17,860 nt of DNA from Betaproteobacteria bacterium (lineage in GTDB: Bacteria > Pseudomonadota > Gammaproteobacteria > Burkholderiales > Burkholderiaceae_C): positions 1-17,860 of the forward strand of contig VBCQ01000110.1 of the NCBI GenBank assembly GCA_005882155.1. Direction: 5' to 3'. Made by a program: the position numbers and the translations under genes. Of this stretch, positions 5,721 through 15,114 are shown piece after piece. The first letter of the stretch is position 1. The number at the start of each line of letters is the position of its first letter. The notes beneath the pieces are model-generated. The model did not search any database. It was not told the origin of the DNA and worked only from the letters and a program-made list of their open reading frames with translations.

Positions 5721-6582
5721 ATGGTCAGTGTCGTATTTCATTCGCCGATGGACGCCGCCAGCGAGTCGAGGCCGATTCCTTCCAGAGCCGTCAAGCCATC
5801 AGCTGTGGTGGTGCCGATCACCGCGACTAAGCCCGCTGCGGCGGCGCCGACGCCAGCGTCTTTCGACTGGAGCGCGCTGTGGCTGAAGGTGCTGCCGCCC
5901 ATCGTCGGCATCGCACTGCTGGTCGGTATCTGGGCGCTGCTGACGATGAAGAGCACGTCGTTTCCAACGCCTGCCGCGACGTTTGCCGAAGCGCTGAAGG
6001 TGTTCTCCGATCCGTTCTACAGCAAGGGTCCGAACGACCAAGGAATCGGCTGGAACATCCTGTTCTCGCTGCAGCGCGTCGCGGTCGGCTTCGGCATGGC
6101 GGCGGCGGTGGGCATTCCGCTTGGCTTCATGATCGGCCGCTTCAGCGTGCTCAACAGCATGGTGTCGCCGCTGATCAGCCTGCTGCGTCCGGTATCGCCG
6201 CTGGCCTGGCTGCCGATCGGCCTGCTCGTCTTCAAGGCGGCTAACCCAGCCGCCATTTGGACGATCTTCATCTGCTCGATCTGGCCGATGATCATCAACA
6301 CCGCCGTCGGCGTGCAGCGCGTGCCGAGCGACTACCTCAACGTCGCGCGCGTGCTGAACCTGAGCGAGTGGAAGATCATCAGCCGCATCCTGCTGCCCGC
6401 CGTGCTGCCGTACATGCTGACCGACCGGCGGCGTCGGCATCGGTTTCTGGGTCTGGGACGAGTGGAACAACCTCAACGTGATCCACATCCTGATCGCGAT
6501 CTTCGTCATCGGCATCGTGGGCCTCTTGCTCGAGTGGATGCTGATCAGCATCGCCAAGCGCTTCACTTACGACGATCTCTGA
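5721..6582 (+). pseudogene. nrtB: Nitrate ABC transporter permease, interrupted by an internal deletion and frameshift
   Basis: The N-terminal 234 codons encode a normal NrtB permease: an Ala/Pro-rich cytoplasmic leader, membrane segments near 58-75, 120-138, 158-172 and 178-196, and the start of the EAA loop (SEWKIISRILLPAVLPYMLT). At 6423/6424 the frame breaks. The other frame immediately resumes with GGVGIGFWVWDEWNNLN and ends SIAKRFTYDDL at 6582. Compared with family members, about 19 residues of the type VRLAIGTAWLVIVAAEML are absent, roughly 56 nt. In relatives MLTG occurs on both sides of this segment, so misjoining between short repeats is plausible. As written the product is a 292-aa protein with an unrelated tail, probably non-functional. 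The start at 5721 has a good GGAG 7 nt upstream. Confidence 0.85.
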
Positions 6583-6595
6583 GGGACATCACGCC

Positions 6596-7399
6596 ATGAA
6601 GAATTTCATCGACGTTCACACCGCCGAGATGGTGTTCAGCACCAGGAAAGGTCGCTTCCATGCACTGCGCGACATCAACATGACTGTGGCGAAGGGCGAA
6701 TTCGTGACTCTCATCGGCCACTCGGGTTGCGGCAAGTCGACGCTGCTGAACCTGATCGCCGGCTTGCTCGCGCCGACGTCCGGCGCCCTGCTCTGCGACA
6801 ACCGTGAGATCGCTGCGCCGGGACCTGAGCGCGCGGTGGTGTTCCAGAACCACTCGCTGCTGCCGTGGCTGACCTGCTTCGAGAACGTTCACCTCGCAGT
6901 CGAGCGGGTGTTCGGCGCTCGCGAATCGAAGGCGCAGCTGAAAGCGCGCACCCAGGCGGCGCTCGAACTCGTCGGCATGGGGCATGCGCTCGCCAAGCGC
7001 CCGCATGAAGTTTCGGGCGGCATGAAGCAGCGCGTCGGCATCGCGCGCGCATTGGCGATGGAGCCGAAGGTGCTGCTGCTCGATGAGCCGTTCGGCGCGC
7101 TCGACGCCCTCACCCGCGCGCGTCTGCAAGACGAATTGCTGAAGATCGTCGCGCGAACCAAGAGCACGGTCGTGATGGTGACCCACGACGTCGACGAGGC
7201 AGTGCTGCTATCCGACCGCATCGTGATGATGACGAATGGACCAGCCGCGACGATCGGCGAGATCCTGAGCGTCGAACTGGAGCGTCCGCGCAATCGGGTC
7301 GAGCTCGCCGAGGATTCGCGCTACGTGCACTACCGCAAGGAAGTGCTCGACTTCCTCTACACGCGGCACGGGCAGCAGCTCGAAACCCTGGCTGCCTGA
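6596..7399 (+). CDS. nrtC: Nitrate ABC transporter ATP-binding protein
   Basis: A 267-aa ABC ATPase of the nitrate/sulfonate/taurine group that powers uptake through NrtB. Motifs in order are Walker A GHSGCGKST (41-49), Q-loop VFQNHSLLPW (Gln84), signature SGGMKQR (140-146), Walker B LLLDEPFGALD (160-170, Glu164) and H-loop MVTHDVDEA (His197). It is the short NrtD/NasD-like form without the substrate-binding domain fused to cyanobacterial NrtC, so the symbol is by operon position. GAGGG precedes the ATG at 6596, which is 13 bp after the nrtB stop. It is the last gene of the operon; no nitrite or nitrate reductase gene follows. Its stop codon faces that of fdx with 7 bp between. Confidence 0.93.
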   Translation: MKNFIDVHTAEMVFSTRKGRFHALRDINMTVAKGEFVTLIGHSGCGKSTLLNLIAGLLAPTSGALLCDNREIAAPGPERAVVFQNHSLLPWLTCFENVHLAVERVFGARESKAQLKARTQAALELVGMGHALAKRPHEVSGGMKQRVGIARALAMEPKVLLLDEPFGALDALTRARLQDELLKIVARTKSTVVMVTHDVDEAVLLSDRIVMMTNGPAATIGEILSVELERPRNRVELAEDSRYVHYRKEVLDFLYTRHGQQLETLAA

Positions 7400-7406
7400 A
7401 CTGCGC

Positions 7407-7745
7407 TCAGTGCTTTTCTTTGGCGTGATTGATCGAGTACTTCGGGATCTCGATCGTCACGTTCTGCTGCGACAGGATCGCCTGGCACGACAGACGTGAG
7501 GTCGGCTCCAGCCCCCAGGCGCGGTCGAGCAGATCTTCTTCGCTCTCATCCATCTCGCCGAGCGAGTTGAAGCCTTCGCGCACGACGACGTGGCATGTCG
7601 TGCACGCACAGCTCAGCTCGCAGGCATGTTCGATCTCGATGTCGTGCTCGAGCAGCGCTTCGCAGATCGAGGTGCCGGGCTCGGCTTCGATCTCGGCGCC
7701 GGCGGGGCAGTATTCCGAGTGCGGCAGGATTTTGATGATCGGCAT
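7407..7745 (-). CDS. fdx: ISC-system [2Fe-2S] ferredoxin
   Basis: This 112-aa adrenodoxin-type ferredoxin is the size of bacterial Isc Fdx. Cys42, Cys48, Cys51 (HACELSCACTTCHVVV) and Cys87 (RLSCQAI) are the four cluster ligands, at the same positions as in E. coli Fdx. Cys46 is the additional conserved non-ligand. It supplies electrons for sulfur reduction and cluster assembly on IscU. It is the last gene of the isc operon, starting 5 bp after the hscA stop codon, so translational coupling is likely. No iscX follows; instead the nrt operon converges on it, and no clear terminator was seen after the stop codon. Confidence 0.96.
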   Translation of the reverse strand: MPIIKILPHSEYCPAGAEIEAEPGTSICEALLEHDIEIEHACELSCACTTCHVVVREGFNSLGEMDESEEDLLDRAWGLEPTSRLSCQAILSQQNVTIEIPKYSINHAKEKH

Positions 7746-7750
7746 AGCGC

Positions 7751-9607
<1,857 letters not shown>

Positions 9608-9611
9608 CTGT

Positions 9612-10130
9612 TTATTGTCCCAGCGCAGCGAGGCGCTCATCGAGGTCCTCGGCAAAGCGCTCAATGAACATGAGGGCTCTGACCTGCTTGGTCGCCGCGG
9701 CGTAGTCGTGCCGCTCATCGAGCGTGACGCGCAGCGCGTCGAGCGCGGCGCTGCGCTGTGCGGCGACCTCGTCTGCGAGTGAGGTGATCTCGGCCACCGA
9801 GTCGGCCTCGTCCGACGCTTCGCGCCACGCCATCTGCTGCATCAGGAAGCTCGGCGGCATCGAGGTGTTGTTGTGTACGTCGATCGGGGCGCCATTCAGC
9901 TCGCAAAGATAGGCCGCGCGCTTCAATGGATTCTTCAGCCGCTCGTAGGCCTCGTTGACGCGCACCGCCCACTGCATCGCGACACGTCGGGCGGCAGCGC
10001 CTTCGGCAGCAAACCGATCCGGGTGCACCTCGGCCTGCAGCGCGCGCCAGCGCGCGTCGAGCACGGCGCGGTCTTGCTCGAATCGCCGTGGCAGGTCGAA
10101 GAGTTCGAAGTCGTCGCTGTCGAGTTTCAT
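9612..10130 (-). CDS. hscB: Co-chaperone HscB (J-domain protein)
   Basis: A 172-aa protein matching HscB in length and order. The J domain occupies residues 1-75 with the invariant HPD at 36-38 (EVHPDRF), followed by VNEAYERLKNPLKRAAYLCE. The C-terminal three-helix domain (about 85-170) binds IscU. HscB delivers IscU to HscA and stimulates its ATPase. It is separated from the upstream iscA by 57 bp containing a strong hairpin and T-rich tract on the coding strand, so hscB-hscA-fdx may be expressed at a lower level than iscRSUA. hscA begins 4 bp after the hscB stop. Confidence 0.96.
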   Translation of the reverse strand: MKLDSDDFELFDLPRRFEQDRAVLDARWRALQAEVHPDRFAAEGAAARRVAMQWAVRVNEAYERLKNPLKRAAYLCELNGAPIDVHNNTSMPPSFLMQQMAWREASDEADSVAEITSLADEVAAQRSAALDALRVTLDERHDYAAATKQVRALMFIERFAEDLDERLAALGQ

Positions 10131-10131
10131 C

Positions 10132-10164
10132 GGTCAAAAGAAAGGGCGCGGCAACGCCGCGCCC
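10132..10164 (-). terminator. Intrinsic terminator inside the isc operon, between iscA and hscB
   Basis: GGGCGCGGC (10144-10152) and GCCGCGCCC (10156-10164) form a perfect 9-bp GC stem with a 3-nt loop. On the minus strand TTTCTTTT follows, then the hscB start codon within a few bases. The structure looks like a true intrinsic terminator, although the interrupted T-tract may make it leaky. Confidence 0.75.
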
Positions 10165-10187
10165 GCTCATCCATCTTGTCGAAGGCG

Positions 10188-10511
10188 CTACACGCGGAAC
10201 GACTCGCCGCAACCGCAGCGGTCTTTCTCGCGCGGGTTGTGGAACTTGAAGCCTTCATTCAAGCCCTCGCGCACGAAGTCGAGCTCGGTGCCGTCGAGGT
10301 ACGGAAGACTCTTCGGATCGATGAGCACCTTCACGCCGTGGCCTTCGAAGACCACGTCTTCCGGCGCCACGTCATCGGCGTACTCGAGCTTGTAGGCAAG
10401 CCCAGAGCAACCCGTGGTCTTCACGCCCAGGCGAACGCCGACGCCTTTGCCACGCTTGTTGATGTAGCGCGTGACATGGCGGGCTGCAGCTTCGGTCAGG
10501 GTGACGGCCAT
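10188..10511 (-). CDS. iscA: Iron-sulfur cluster assembly protein IscA
   Basis: A 107-aa A-type carrier protein, the size of E. coli IscA. The three conserved cysteines are present: Cys35 in TTGCSGLAYK, and Cys99 and Cys101 in the C-terminal CGCGESF. The sequence starts MAVTLTEAAARHVTRYI and contains GVRLGVKTTGCSG and LDFVREGLNEGFKFHNP, all typical. IscA accepts or delivers clusters, particularly [4Fe-4S], during maturation. It begins only 4 bp after the iscU stop codon, so it is co-translated with iscU. ErpA is a paralogue, but the position in the isc operon identifies this as iscA. Confidence 0.96.
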   Translation of the reverse strand: MAVTLTEAAARHVTRYINKRGKGVGVRLGVKTTGCSGLAYKLEYADDVAPEDVVFEGHGVKVLIDPKSLPYLDGTELDFVREGLNEGFKFHNPREKDRCGCGESFRV

Positions 10512-10515
10512 GGGG

Positions 10516-10902
10516 TCAATTTGCCTTCTTCGCCTTGTAGTCGTTCACGGCAGCCTTGATCGCGTCCTCGGCAAGGATCGAGCAATGGATCTTCACCGGC
10601 GGCAGCGCGAGCTCTTGCGCGATCTGCGTGTTCTTGATCGTCAAGGCTTCGTCGAGCGACCTGCCCTTGACCCATTCGGTCACCAGCGAGCTCGATGCGA
10701 TCGCCGAGCCGCAACCGTAGGTCTTGAACTTGGCGTCTTCGATCAGGCCTGTTCTCGGGTTCACCTTGATCTGCAGCTTCATCACGTCGCCGCACGCCGG
10801 CGCACCAACCATGCCGGTCCCCACCGTGTCGTCGCCCTTTTCGAAGGATCCGACGTTGCGCGGGTGTTCATAGTGATCAACAACTTTTTCGCTGTATGCC
10901 AT
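10516..10902 (-). CDS. iscU: Iron-sulfur cluster scaffold IscU
   Basis: This 128-aa scaffold has all active-site residues: Cys37 and Asp39 (GAPACGDVM), Cys64 (TYGCGSAIASSS), His106 and Cys107 (KIHCSILAEDAI). The HscA-binding LPPVK motif is at 100-104. IscU receives sulfur from IscS and iron to build a [2Fe-2S] cluster in the cytoplasm. GGAG lies 7 nt before the ATG at 10902. It sits 32 bp downstream of the iscS stop codon and 4 bp upstream of iscA. Nothing in the gene suggests decay, which bears on the interpretation of the broken iscS reading frame next to it. Confidence 0.98.
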   Translation of the reverse strand: MAYSEKVVDHYEHPRNVGSFEKGDDTVGTGMVGAPACGDVMKLQIKVNPRTGLIEDAKFKTYGCGSAIASSSLVTEWVKGRSLDEALTIKNTQIAQELALPPVKIHCSILAEDAIKAAVNDYKAKKAN

Positions 10903-10934
10903 ATCAGTTCTCCAACAACTTTATAGGGCGGTCT

Positions 10935-12114
10935 TCAATGCGCGGTCCATTGGATCGTGCTGATGTCGATGCCGTCCTTGTACATCTCCCACAGGGGAGA
11001 CAACTCGCGCAGCTTGGCCACGCGGTCCTTCAAGGTGCTGACCACGTAGTCGATCTCTTCGACCGTCGTGAAGCGGCCGATCGTCATGCGCAGCGACGAG
11101 TGCGCGAGCTCGTCGCTGCGGCCGAGCGCGCGCAGCACGTAGCTCGGCTCCAGGCTGGCCGACGTGCAGGCCGAGCCGGAACTGACCGCGATGTCCTTGA
11201 TACCCATCATCAGCGCCTCACCCTCGACGTAGGCAAAGCTGATGTTCAGGTTCCCCGGCAGCCGTTCGGTTGGGTGCCCGCCGCTGCTGCAGCATGCGGA
11301 TGCGCTCGCTTTCGACGCCCATCTCTTCGCGGGCGATGCGATAGGCCTCGCCCATGCCGACGATCTGGTGCGTCGGCAAGGTGCCTGAGCGCATGCCGCG
11401 CTCATGACCACCGCCGTGCATCTGCGCTTCGATGCGAACCCGCGGCTTGCGGCGCACGTACAAGGCACCGATGCCCTTCGGGCCGTAGGTCTTGTGCGAC
11501 GCGAGGCTCATCAGGTCCACCGGGAGCTTCGTGATGTCGATCGCGACCTTGCCGGTGGCTTGCGCCGAATCGACGTGAAAAATGATGCCGCGCTCGCGGC
11601 AGATCGTGCCGATCGCCGGGATGTCTTGAATGACGCCGATTTCGTTGTTGACGTACATCACCGACACGAGGATGGTGTCGGGCCGCAGCGCGGCCTTGAG
11701 CGCCTCGAGGTCGATCAGACCGTCTTCCTGCACGTCGAGGTAGGTCACCTCGAAGCCCTGGCGCTCGAGCTCGCGCATCGTGTCGAGCACCGCTTTGTGC
11801 TCAGTCTTCACCGTGATGAGGTGCTTGCCGCGCGTCTTGTAGAACTGCGCCGCGCCTTTGAGCGCGAGATTGATCGACTCGGTGGCTCCCGACGTCCAGA
11901 CGATCTCGCGCGGATCGGCGTTGATCAGCTCGGCCACCTGCTCGCGCGCCTTCTCGACTGCGGCTTCGGCTTCCCAGCCCCACGCATGGCTGCGTGATGC
12001 GGGGTTGCCGAAGTGCTCGCGCAACCAGGGGATCATTGCGTCGACGACACGCTGATCCACCGGCGTCGTCGCCGCGTAGTCGATGTAGATCGGAAAATGG
12101 GGTGTCATGTCCAT
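10935..12114 (-). pseudogene. iscS: Cysteine desulfurase IscS, reading frame broken by an internal deletion
   Basis: The first 277 codons encode normal IscS: MDMTPHFPIYIDYAATTPVD, the PLP-contacting His106 (TEHKAV), the Schiff-base lysine Lys208 (SLASHKTYGPKG) and HERGMRSGTLPTHQIVGMGE. At about 11280 the frame shifts. The next frame resumes in GHPTERLPGNLNISFAYVEG and includes the catalytic cysteine loop SSGSACTSASLEPSYVLRAL, ending ISTIQWTAH. Relative to E. coli IscS about 14 residues of the type LWNGIKDIEEVYLN are missing; the net loss is close to 41 nt. As written, the product is 298 aa and lacks the cysteine loop and the IscU-binding C-terminus. IscS provides sulfur for Fe-S clusters and tRNA thiolation, so either another desulfurase compensates or the sequence is in error. 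Confidence 0.9.
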
Positions 12115-12166
12115 GAGTCGAGTTTGATCAGTGCGGCGCCATGACAGCGCCGCAGGGTCATGCCAA

Positions 12167-12700
12167 TTACTTCGAGAACGCGTTGCCGAGAGCGAACACC
12201 GAGTTCGGCGCCGTCACCTTGATGGGCTTGACCACCGGCTGCGTCGAGATCGCGCGCTTGATCGGGTGCTCTTCGATCGAGACACCCTTCGCGACCTGCT
12301 CGTCGACCAGTTTCTTCAGCGAGATCGAATCGAGGTATTCGATCATCTTCGTGTTCAAGCTGGCCCACAGGTCGTGCGTCATGCAGCGGCCGGTGTCTTC
12401 CCCCATGCAGTTGTCTTTGCCGCCGCACCCAGTGGCATCGATCGGCTCGTCGACGGCGACGATGATGTCGGCGACGGTGATCTCTTCCGATTTGCGGCCG
12501 AGCGAATAGCCGCCGCCGGGACCGCGTGTGCTCTCGACGAGTTCATGGCGGCGCAGCTTGCCGAACAGCTGCTCGAGGTACGACAGTGAAATTTGTTGAC
12601 GAGCGCTGATGGCAGCCAGCGCGACGGGCCCGGAATGCTCTCGCAATGCCAGGTCGATCATGGCTGTGACGGCGAAACGTCCCTTGGTGGTCAGACGCAT
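12167..12700 (-). CDS. iscR: Rrf2-family [2Fe-2S] transcription regulator IscR
   Basis: A 177-aa Rrf2 winged-helix regulator starting MRLTTKGRFAVTAMIDLAL, with the recognition region ISLSYLEQLFGKLRRHELVE and wing RGPGGGYSLGR. The cluster ligands are Cys92, Cys98, Cys106 and His109 (CGGKDNC, then GRCMTHDLW); the second Cys gap is two residues longer than in E. coli. With a cluster, IscR represses the isc operon; without one it activates other Fe-S genes. GGAGAAT lies just before the ATG at 12700. It is the first gene of the operon and has a candidate IscR box over its promoter, as expected for autoregulation. iscS begins 52 bp downstream. Confidence 0.97.
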   Translation of the reverse strand: MRLTTKGRFAVTAMIDLALREHSGPVALAAISARQQISLSYLEQLFGKLRRHELVESTRGPGGGYSLGRKSEEITVADIIVAVDEPIDATGCGGKDNCMGEDTGRCMTHDLWASLNTKMIEYLDSISLKKLVDEQVAKGVSIEEHPIKRAISTQPVVKPIKVTAPNSVFALGNAFSK

Positions 12701-12798
12701 GAAAATTCTCCTGAAGCTTTTGGTGGCACAACAAACGCAACCCGACTCGCGGCTCCTGCTTGCCGACCCTGCACTCGTTTGCGGGATAACCCTTGCTT

Positions 12799-12823
12799 TA
12801 ACCTGAGTGCTTTAGTCGAGTAT
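12799..12823 (-). promoter_or_regulatory. Candidate type-1 IscR box at the isc promoter
   Basis: On the minus strand the 25-bp site opens ATACTCGACTAAAG and closes CACTCAGGTTA, an imperfect dyad resembling the type-1 IscR consensus (ATA-x-YYGACT-AT-rich centre-GT/CTCRGGT). It overlaps the -10 element and extends past the presumed transcription start, where a bound repressor would block RNA polymerase. Confidence 0.6.
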
Positions 12824-12824
12824 A
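12819..12824 (-). promoter_or_regulatory. isc operon promoter -10 (TATACT)
   Basis: TATACT on the minus strand is a good sigma-70 -10 and lies about 119 bp upstream of iscR. No good -35 is seen; the expected position falls in the hairpin that follows uvrB. A weak -35 is common for promoters controlled by IscR. Confidence 0.5.
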
Positions 12825-12850
12825 GCCGAACCCGACTGATTCGGTCGGCT
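12824..12850 (-). terminator. Hairpin after uvrB, possible terminator without T-tract
   Basis: AGCCGA (12824-12829) pairs with TCGGCT (12845-12850) and CCGA (12832-12835) with TCGG (12841-12844), separated by a 2-nt bulge and closed by a 5-nt loop. It begins 6 bp past the uvrB stop codon, but the following minus-strand bases are the isc -10 rather than a T-tract. Intrinsic termination is therefore uncertain. Confidence 0.35.
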
Positions 12851-12855
12851 TTGCC

Positions 12856-15003
12856 CTAGGAAGTTCCGCGGCCATGCTGCGGCGCAGCAGAGGCAGGCTC
12901 GGCGACGGCGACGACGTTGTCGACGCCCGGCGCACCGAAGGCCTGCTCGCGCAGCTGCGCGAGCTGGTCACGCACTCGCGCCGCCTTCTCGAACTCGAGG
13001 TTGCGGGCATGCTCGAGCATCTGCCGCTCGAGCTGCTTGATGCGCTTGCCAAGGTCCTTCTCCGACATCGCCTCGATCTCGGCGACCTCGTGCGCCTTCT
13101 TCAAGTCGTCCTTGCCGGACTTCTCGGAATAGACGCCGTCGATCATTTCCTTGATGTGCTTCTTGATGCTGCGCGGCGTGATGCCCATCGCTTCGTTGAA
13201 CGTGACCTGCTTGGCACGCCGGCGCTCGGTCTCGTCGATCGCGCGGCGCATCGAATCGGTCATCTTGTCGGCGTACAGGATCGCCTTGCCATTGATGTTG
13301 CGGGCCGCACGGCCGATGGTCTGGATCAGCGACCGCTCGGCACGCAAGAAGCCTTCCTTGTCGGCATCGAGAATCGCGACCAGCGACACCTCTGGAATGT
13401 CGAGCCCTTCGCGCAGCAGGTTGATGCCGACAAGCACATCGAAGGTTCCGAGCCGCAGATCGCGCAGGATCTCGACCCGCTCGACGGTGTCGATGTCGCT
13501 GTGCAGATAGCGCACCTTGACGCCGTTGTCGGCGAGGTAGTCGGTGAGCTGCTCGGCCATGCGCTTGGTCAGCGTCGTGATCAGCACCCGCTCGTGGATC
13601 TGGACGCGTTCGCGGATTTCCTGCAGCACATCATCGACCTGGCGCGTCGCTGGCCGCACTTCGACCGATGGGTCGACGAGGCCGGTCGGACGCACCAGCT
13701 GCTCGACGATCTGCCCGGTGGTTTGCTGCTCGTAAGCAGCCGGCGTCGCGGAGACGAACATCACCTGACGCATTTTCGATTCGAACTCTTCGAACTTCAG
13801 CGGCCGGTTGTCGAGCGCCGACGGCAAGCGGAATCCGTACTCGACCAGCGTCGTCTTGCGTGCGCGGTCGCCGTTGTACATGCCGCCGAGCTGGCCGATC
13901 AGCACATGGCTTTCGTCGAGGAACATCAGCGCGTCACGCGGCAAGTAATCCACAAGTGTCGACGGCGGCTCGCCCGGCGCTGCGCCCGACAGGTGGCGCG
14001 TGTAGTTCTCGATGCCCTTGCAGTGACCGATCTCCTGCAGCATCTCGAGGTCGAAGCGCGTGCGTTGCTCGAGCCGCTGCGCTTCGACAAGCTTGCCCAT
14101 CTTCACCAGCTCATCGAGCCGCTCGCGCAGCTCTGCCTTGATCGTGTCGATCGCAGAAACGACGCGGTCGCGCGGCGTCACGTAGTGGCTCGACGGGTAG
14201 ACCGTGAAGCGCGGAATTTTTTGCCGGATGCGGCCGGTCAGCGGGTCGAACAGCTGCAGCGATTCGACCTCGTCGTCGAACAGCTCGATGCGGATCGCGA
14301 GCTCGGAATGCTCGGCCGGGAACACGTCGATCACGTCGCCGCGAACGCGGAACGTGCCGCGCGAGAAGTCCATCTCATTGCGCTGGTACTGCATGCGAAT
14401 CAGCTGCGAGATCACGTCGCGCTGGCCGATCTTGTCGCGAGTGCGCAGCGTCATCACCATGCGGTGGTAGTCGCTCGGGTTGCCGATGCCGTAGATGGCG
14501 CTGACGGTCGCGACGATCACCACGTCGCGCCGCTCCAGCAGGCTCTTGGTCGCCGACAGGCGCATCTGTTCGATGTGCTCGTTGATCGAGCTGTCCTTCT
14601 CGATGAACAGGTCGCGCTGCGGTACATAGGCCTCGGGCTGGTAGTAGTCGTAGTAGCTGACGAAGTACTCGACCGCGTTCTTCGGGAAGAACTCGCGGAA
14701 TTCGCTGTACAGCTGCGCCGCCAAGGTCTTGTTCGGCGCGAAGACGATCGCCGGCCGGCCGAGCTGCGCGATCACGTTCGCCATCGTGAAGGTCTTGCCC
14801 GAGCCGGTGACGCCGAGCAGCGTCTGAAAGCTCAGGCCGTCGTTGAGGCCTTCGACCAGTTTCTCGATCGCGGTCGGCTGGTCGCCGGCCGGCGGATACG
14901 GCTGGAACAGCTGGAACGGCGAGCCGGGGTAAGTGACGAACTCGCCGACTTTGGGTAGATCCGGGGGCACGTTCATCGCGACGAGGTCGGGCACTTCAGC
15001 CAT
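12856..15003 (-). CDS. uvrB: Excinuclease ABC subunit B
   Basis: A 715-aa nucleotide-excision-repair helicase-like ATPase that loads onto DNA with UvrA, verifies damage and recruits UvrC. Walker A is GVTGSGKT (64-71). The beta-hairpin region YYDYYQPEAYVP that clamps a DNA strand is present, as is the DESH Walker B (LMFLDESHVLIG). Helicase motifs include SATPA, LREGLDIPEVSLVAILDADK and QTIGRAARN. The C-terminal UVR domain has LERQMLEHARNLEFEKAARV. It is about 40 residues longer than E. coli UvrB (673 aa), with an extra N-terminal stretch before VTYPGSPFQLF and an Ala-rich tail. The ATG at 15003 is preferred, with GAGG upstream; the ATG at 14976 is an alternative. No LexA box was found upstream. 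Confidence 0.97.
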   Translation of the reverse strand: MAEVPDLVAMNVPPDLPKVGEFVTYPGSPFQLFQPYPPAGDQPTAIEKLVEGLNDGLSFQTLLGVTGSGKTFTMANVIAQLGRPAIVFAPNKTLAAQLYSEFREFFPKNAVEYFVSYYDYYQPEAYVPQRDLFIEKDSSINEHIEQMRLSATKSLLERRDVVIVATVSAIYGIGNPSDYHRMVMTLRTRDKIGQRDVISQLIRMQYQRNEMDFSRGTFRVRGDVIDVFPAEHSELAIRIELFDDEVESLQLFDPLTGRIRQKIPRFTVYPSSHYVTPRDRVVSAIDTIKAELRERLDELVKMGKLVEAQRLEQRTRFDLEMLQEIGHCKGIENYTRHLSGAAPGEPPSTLVDYLPRDALMFLDESHVLIGQLGGMYNGDRARKTTLVEYGFRLPSALDNRPLKFEEFESKMRQVMFVSATPAAYEQQTTGQIVEQLVRPTGLVDPSVEVRPATRQVDDVLQEIRERVQIHERVLITTLTKRMAEQLTDYLADNGVKVRYLHSDIDTVERVEILRDLRLGTFDVLVGINLLREGLDIPEVSLVAILDADKEGFLRAERSLIQTIGRAARNINGKAILYADKMTDSMRRAIDETERRRAKQVTFNEAMGITPRSIKKHIKEMIDGVYSEKSGKDDLKKAHEVAEIEAMSEKDLGKRIKQLERQMLEHARNLEFEKAARVRDQLAQLREQAFGAPGVDNVVAVAEPASAAPQHGRGTS

Positions 15004-15086
15004 GGCAGATAAAATCCTCGGGTTTTCCCGCCCTGCGTGAGAACAGGGCAATTAATGAGCGTAGCCCAAATCCACCACCCGCTCTA

Positions 15087-15112
15087 CTGACAAAGACTGC
15101 TGACAAGGACTG
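15087..15112 (+). repeat. 13-bp tandem direct repeat carrying the ribosome-binding site
   Basis: CTGACAAAGACTG (15087-15099) is followed without gap by CTGACAAGGACTG (15100-15112), differing at one base. That base creates AAGGA in the second copy, placed 5 nt before the start codon of the aminotransferase at 15115. It looks like a small local duplication that now supplies the Shine-Dalgarno. Confidence 0.8.
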
Positions 15113-15114
15113 TT

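Noticed and set aside
4416..5741. A 441-aa open frame on the minus strand opposite nrtA
   Set aside because: It covers the nrtA coding region and the leader side, has no recognisable motif, and shows the His/Val/Asp bias of antisense frames in GC-rich DNA.
12874..14958. A 694-aa open frame on the plus strand opposite uvrB
   Set aside because: It is a shadow caused by the GC-rich third positions of uvrB. Its composition (runs of Arg, Ala, Asp, His, Leu) matches no protein family, while the minus strand is an unambiguous UvrB.
15033..15053. Possible LexA (SOS) box upstream of uvrB, CTG-N8-CAG
   Set aside because: The LexA consensus needs ten bases between CTG and CAG; here there are eight and the centre is not AT-rich. 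It is better described as a simple CCCTG/CAGGG inverted repeat.
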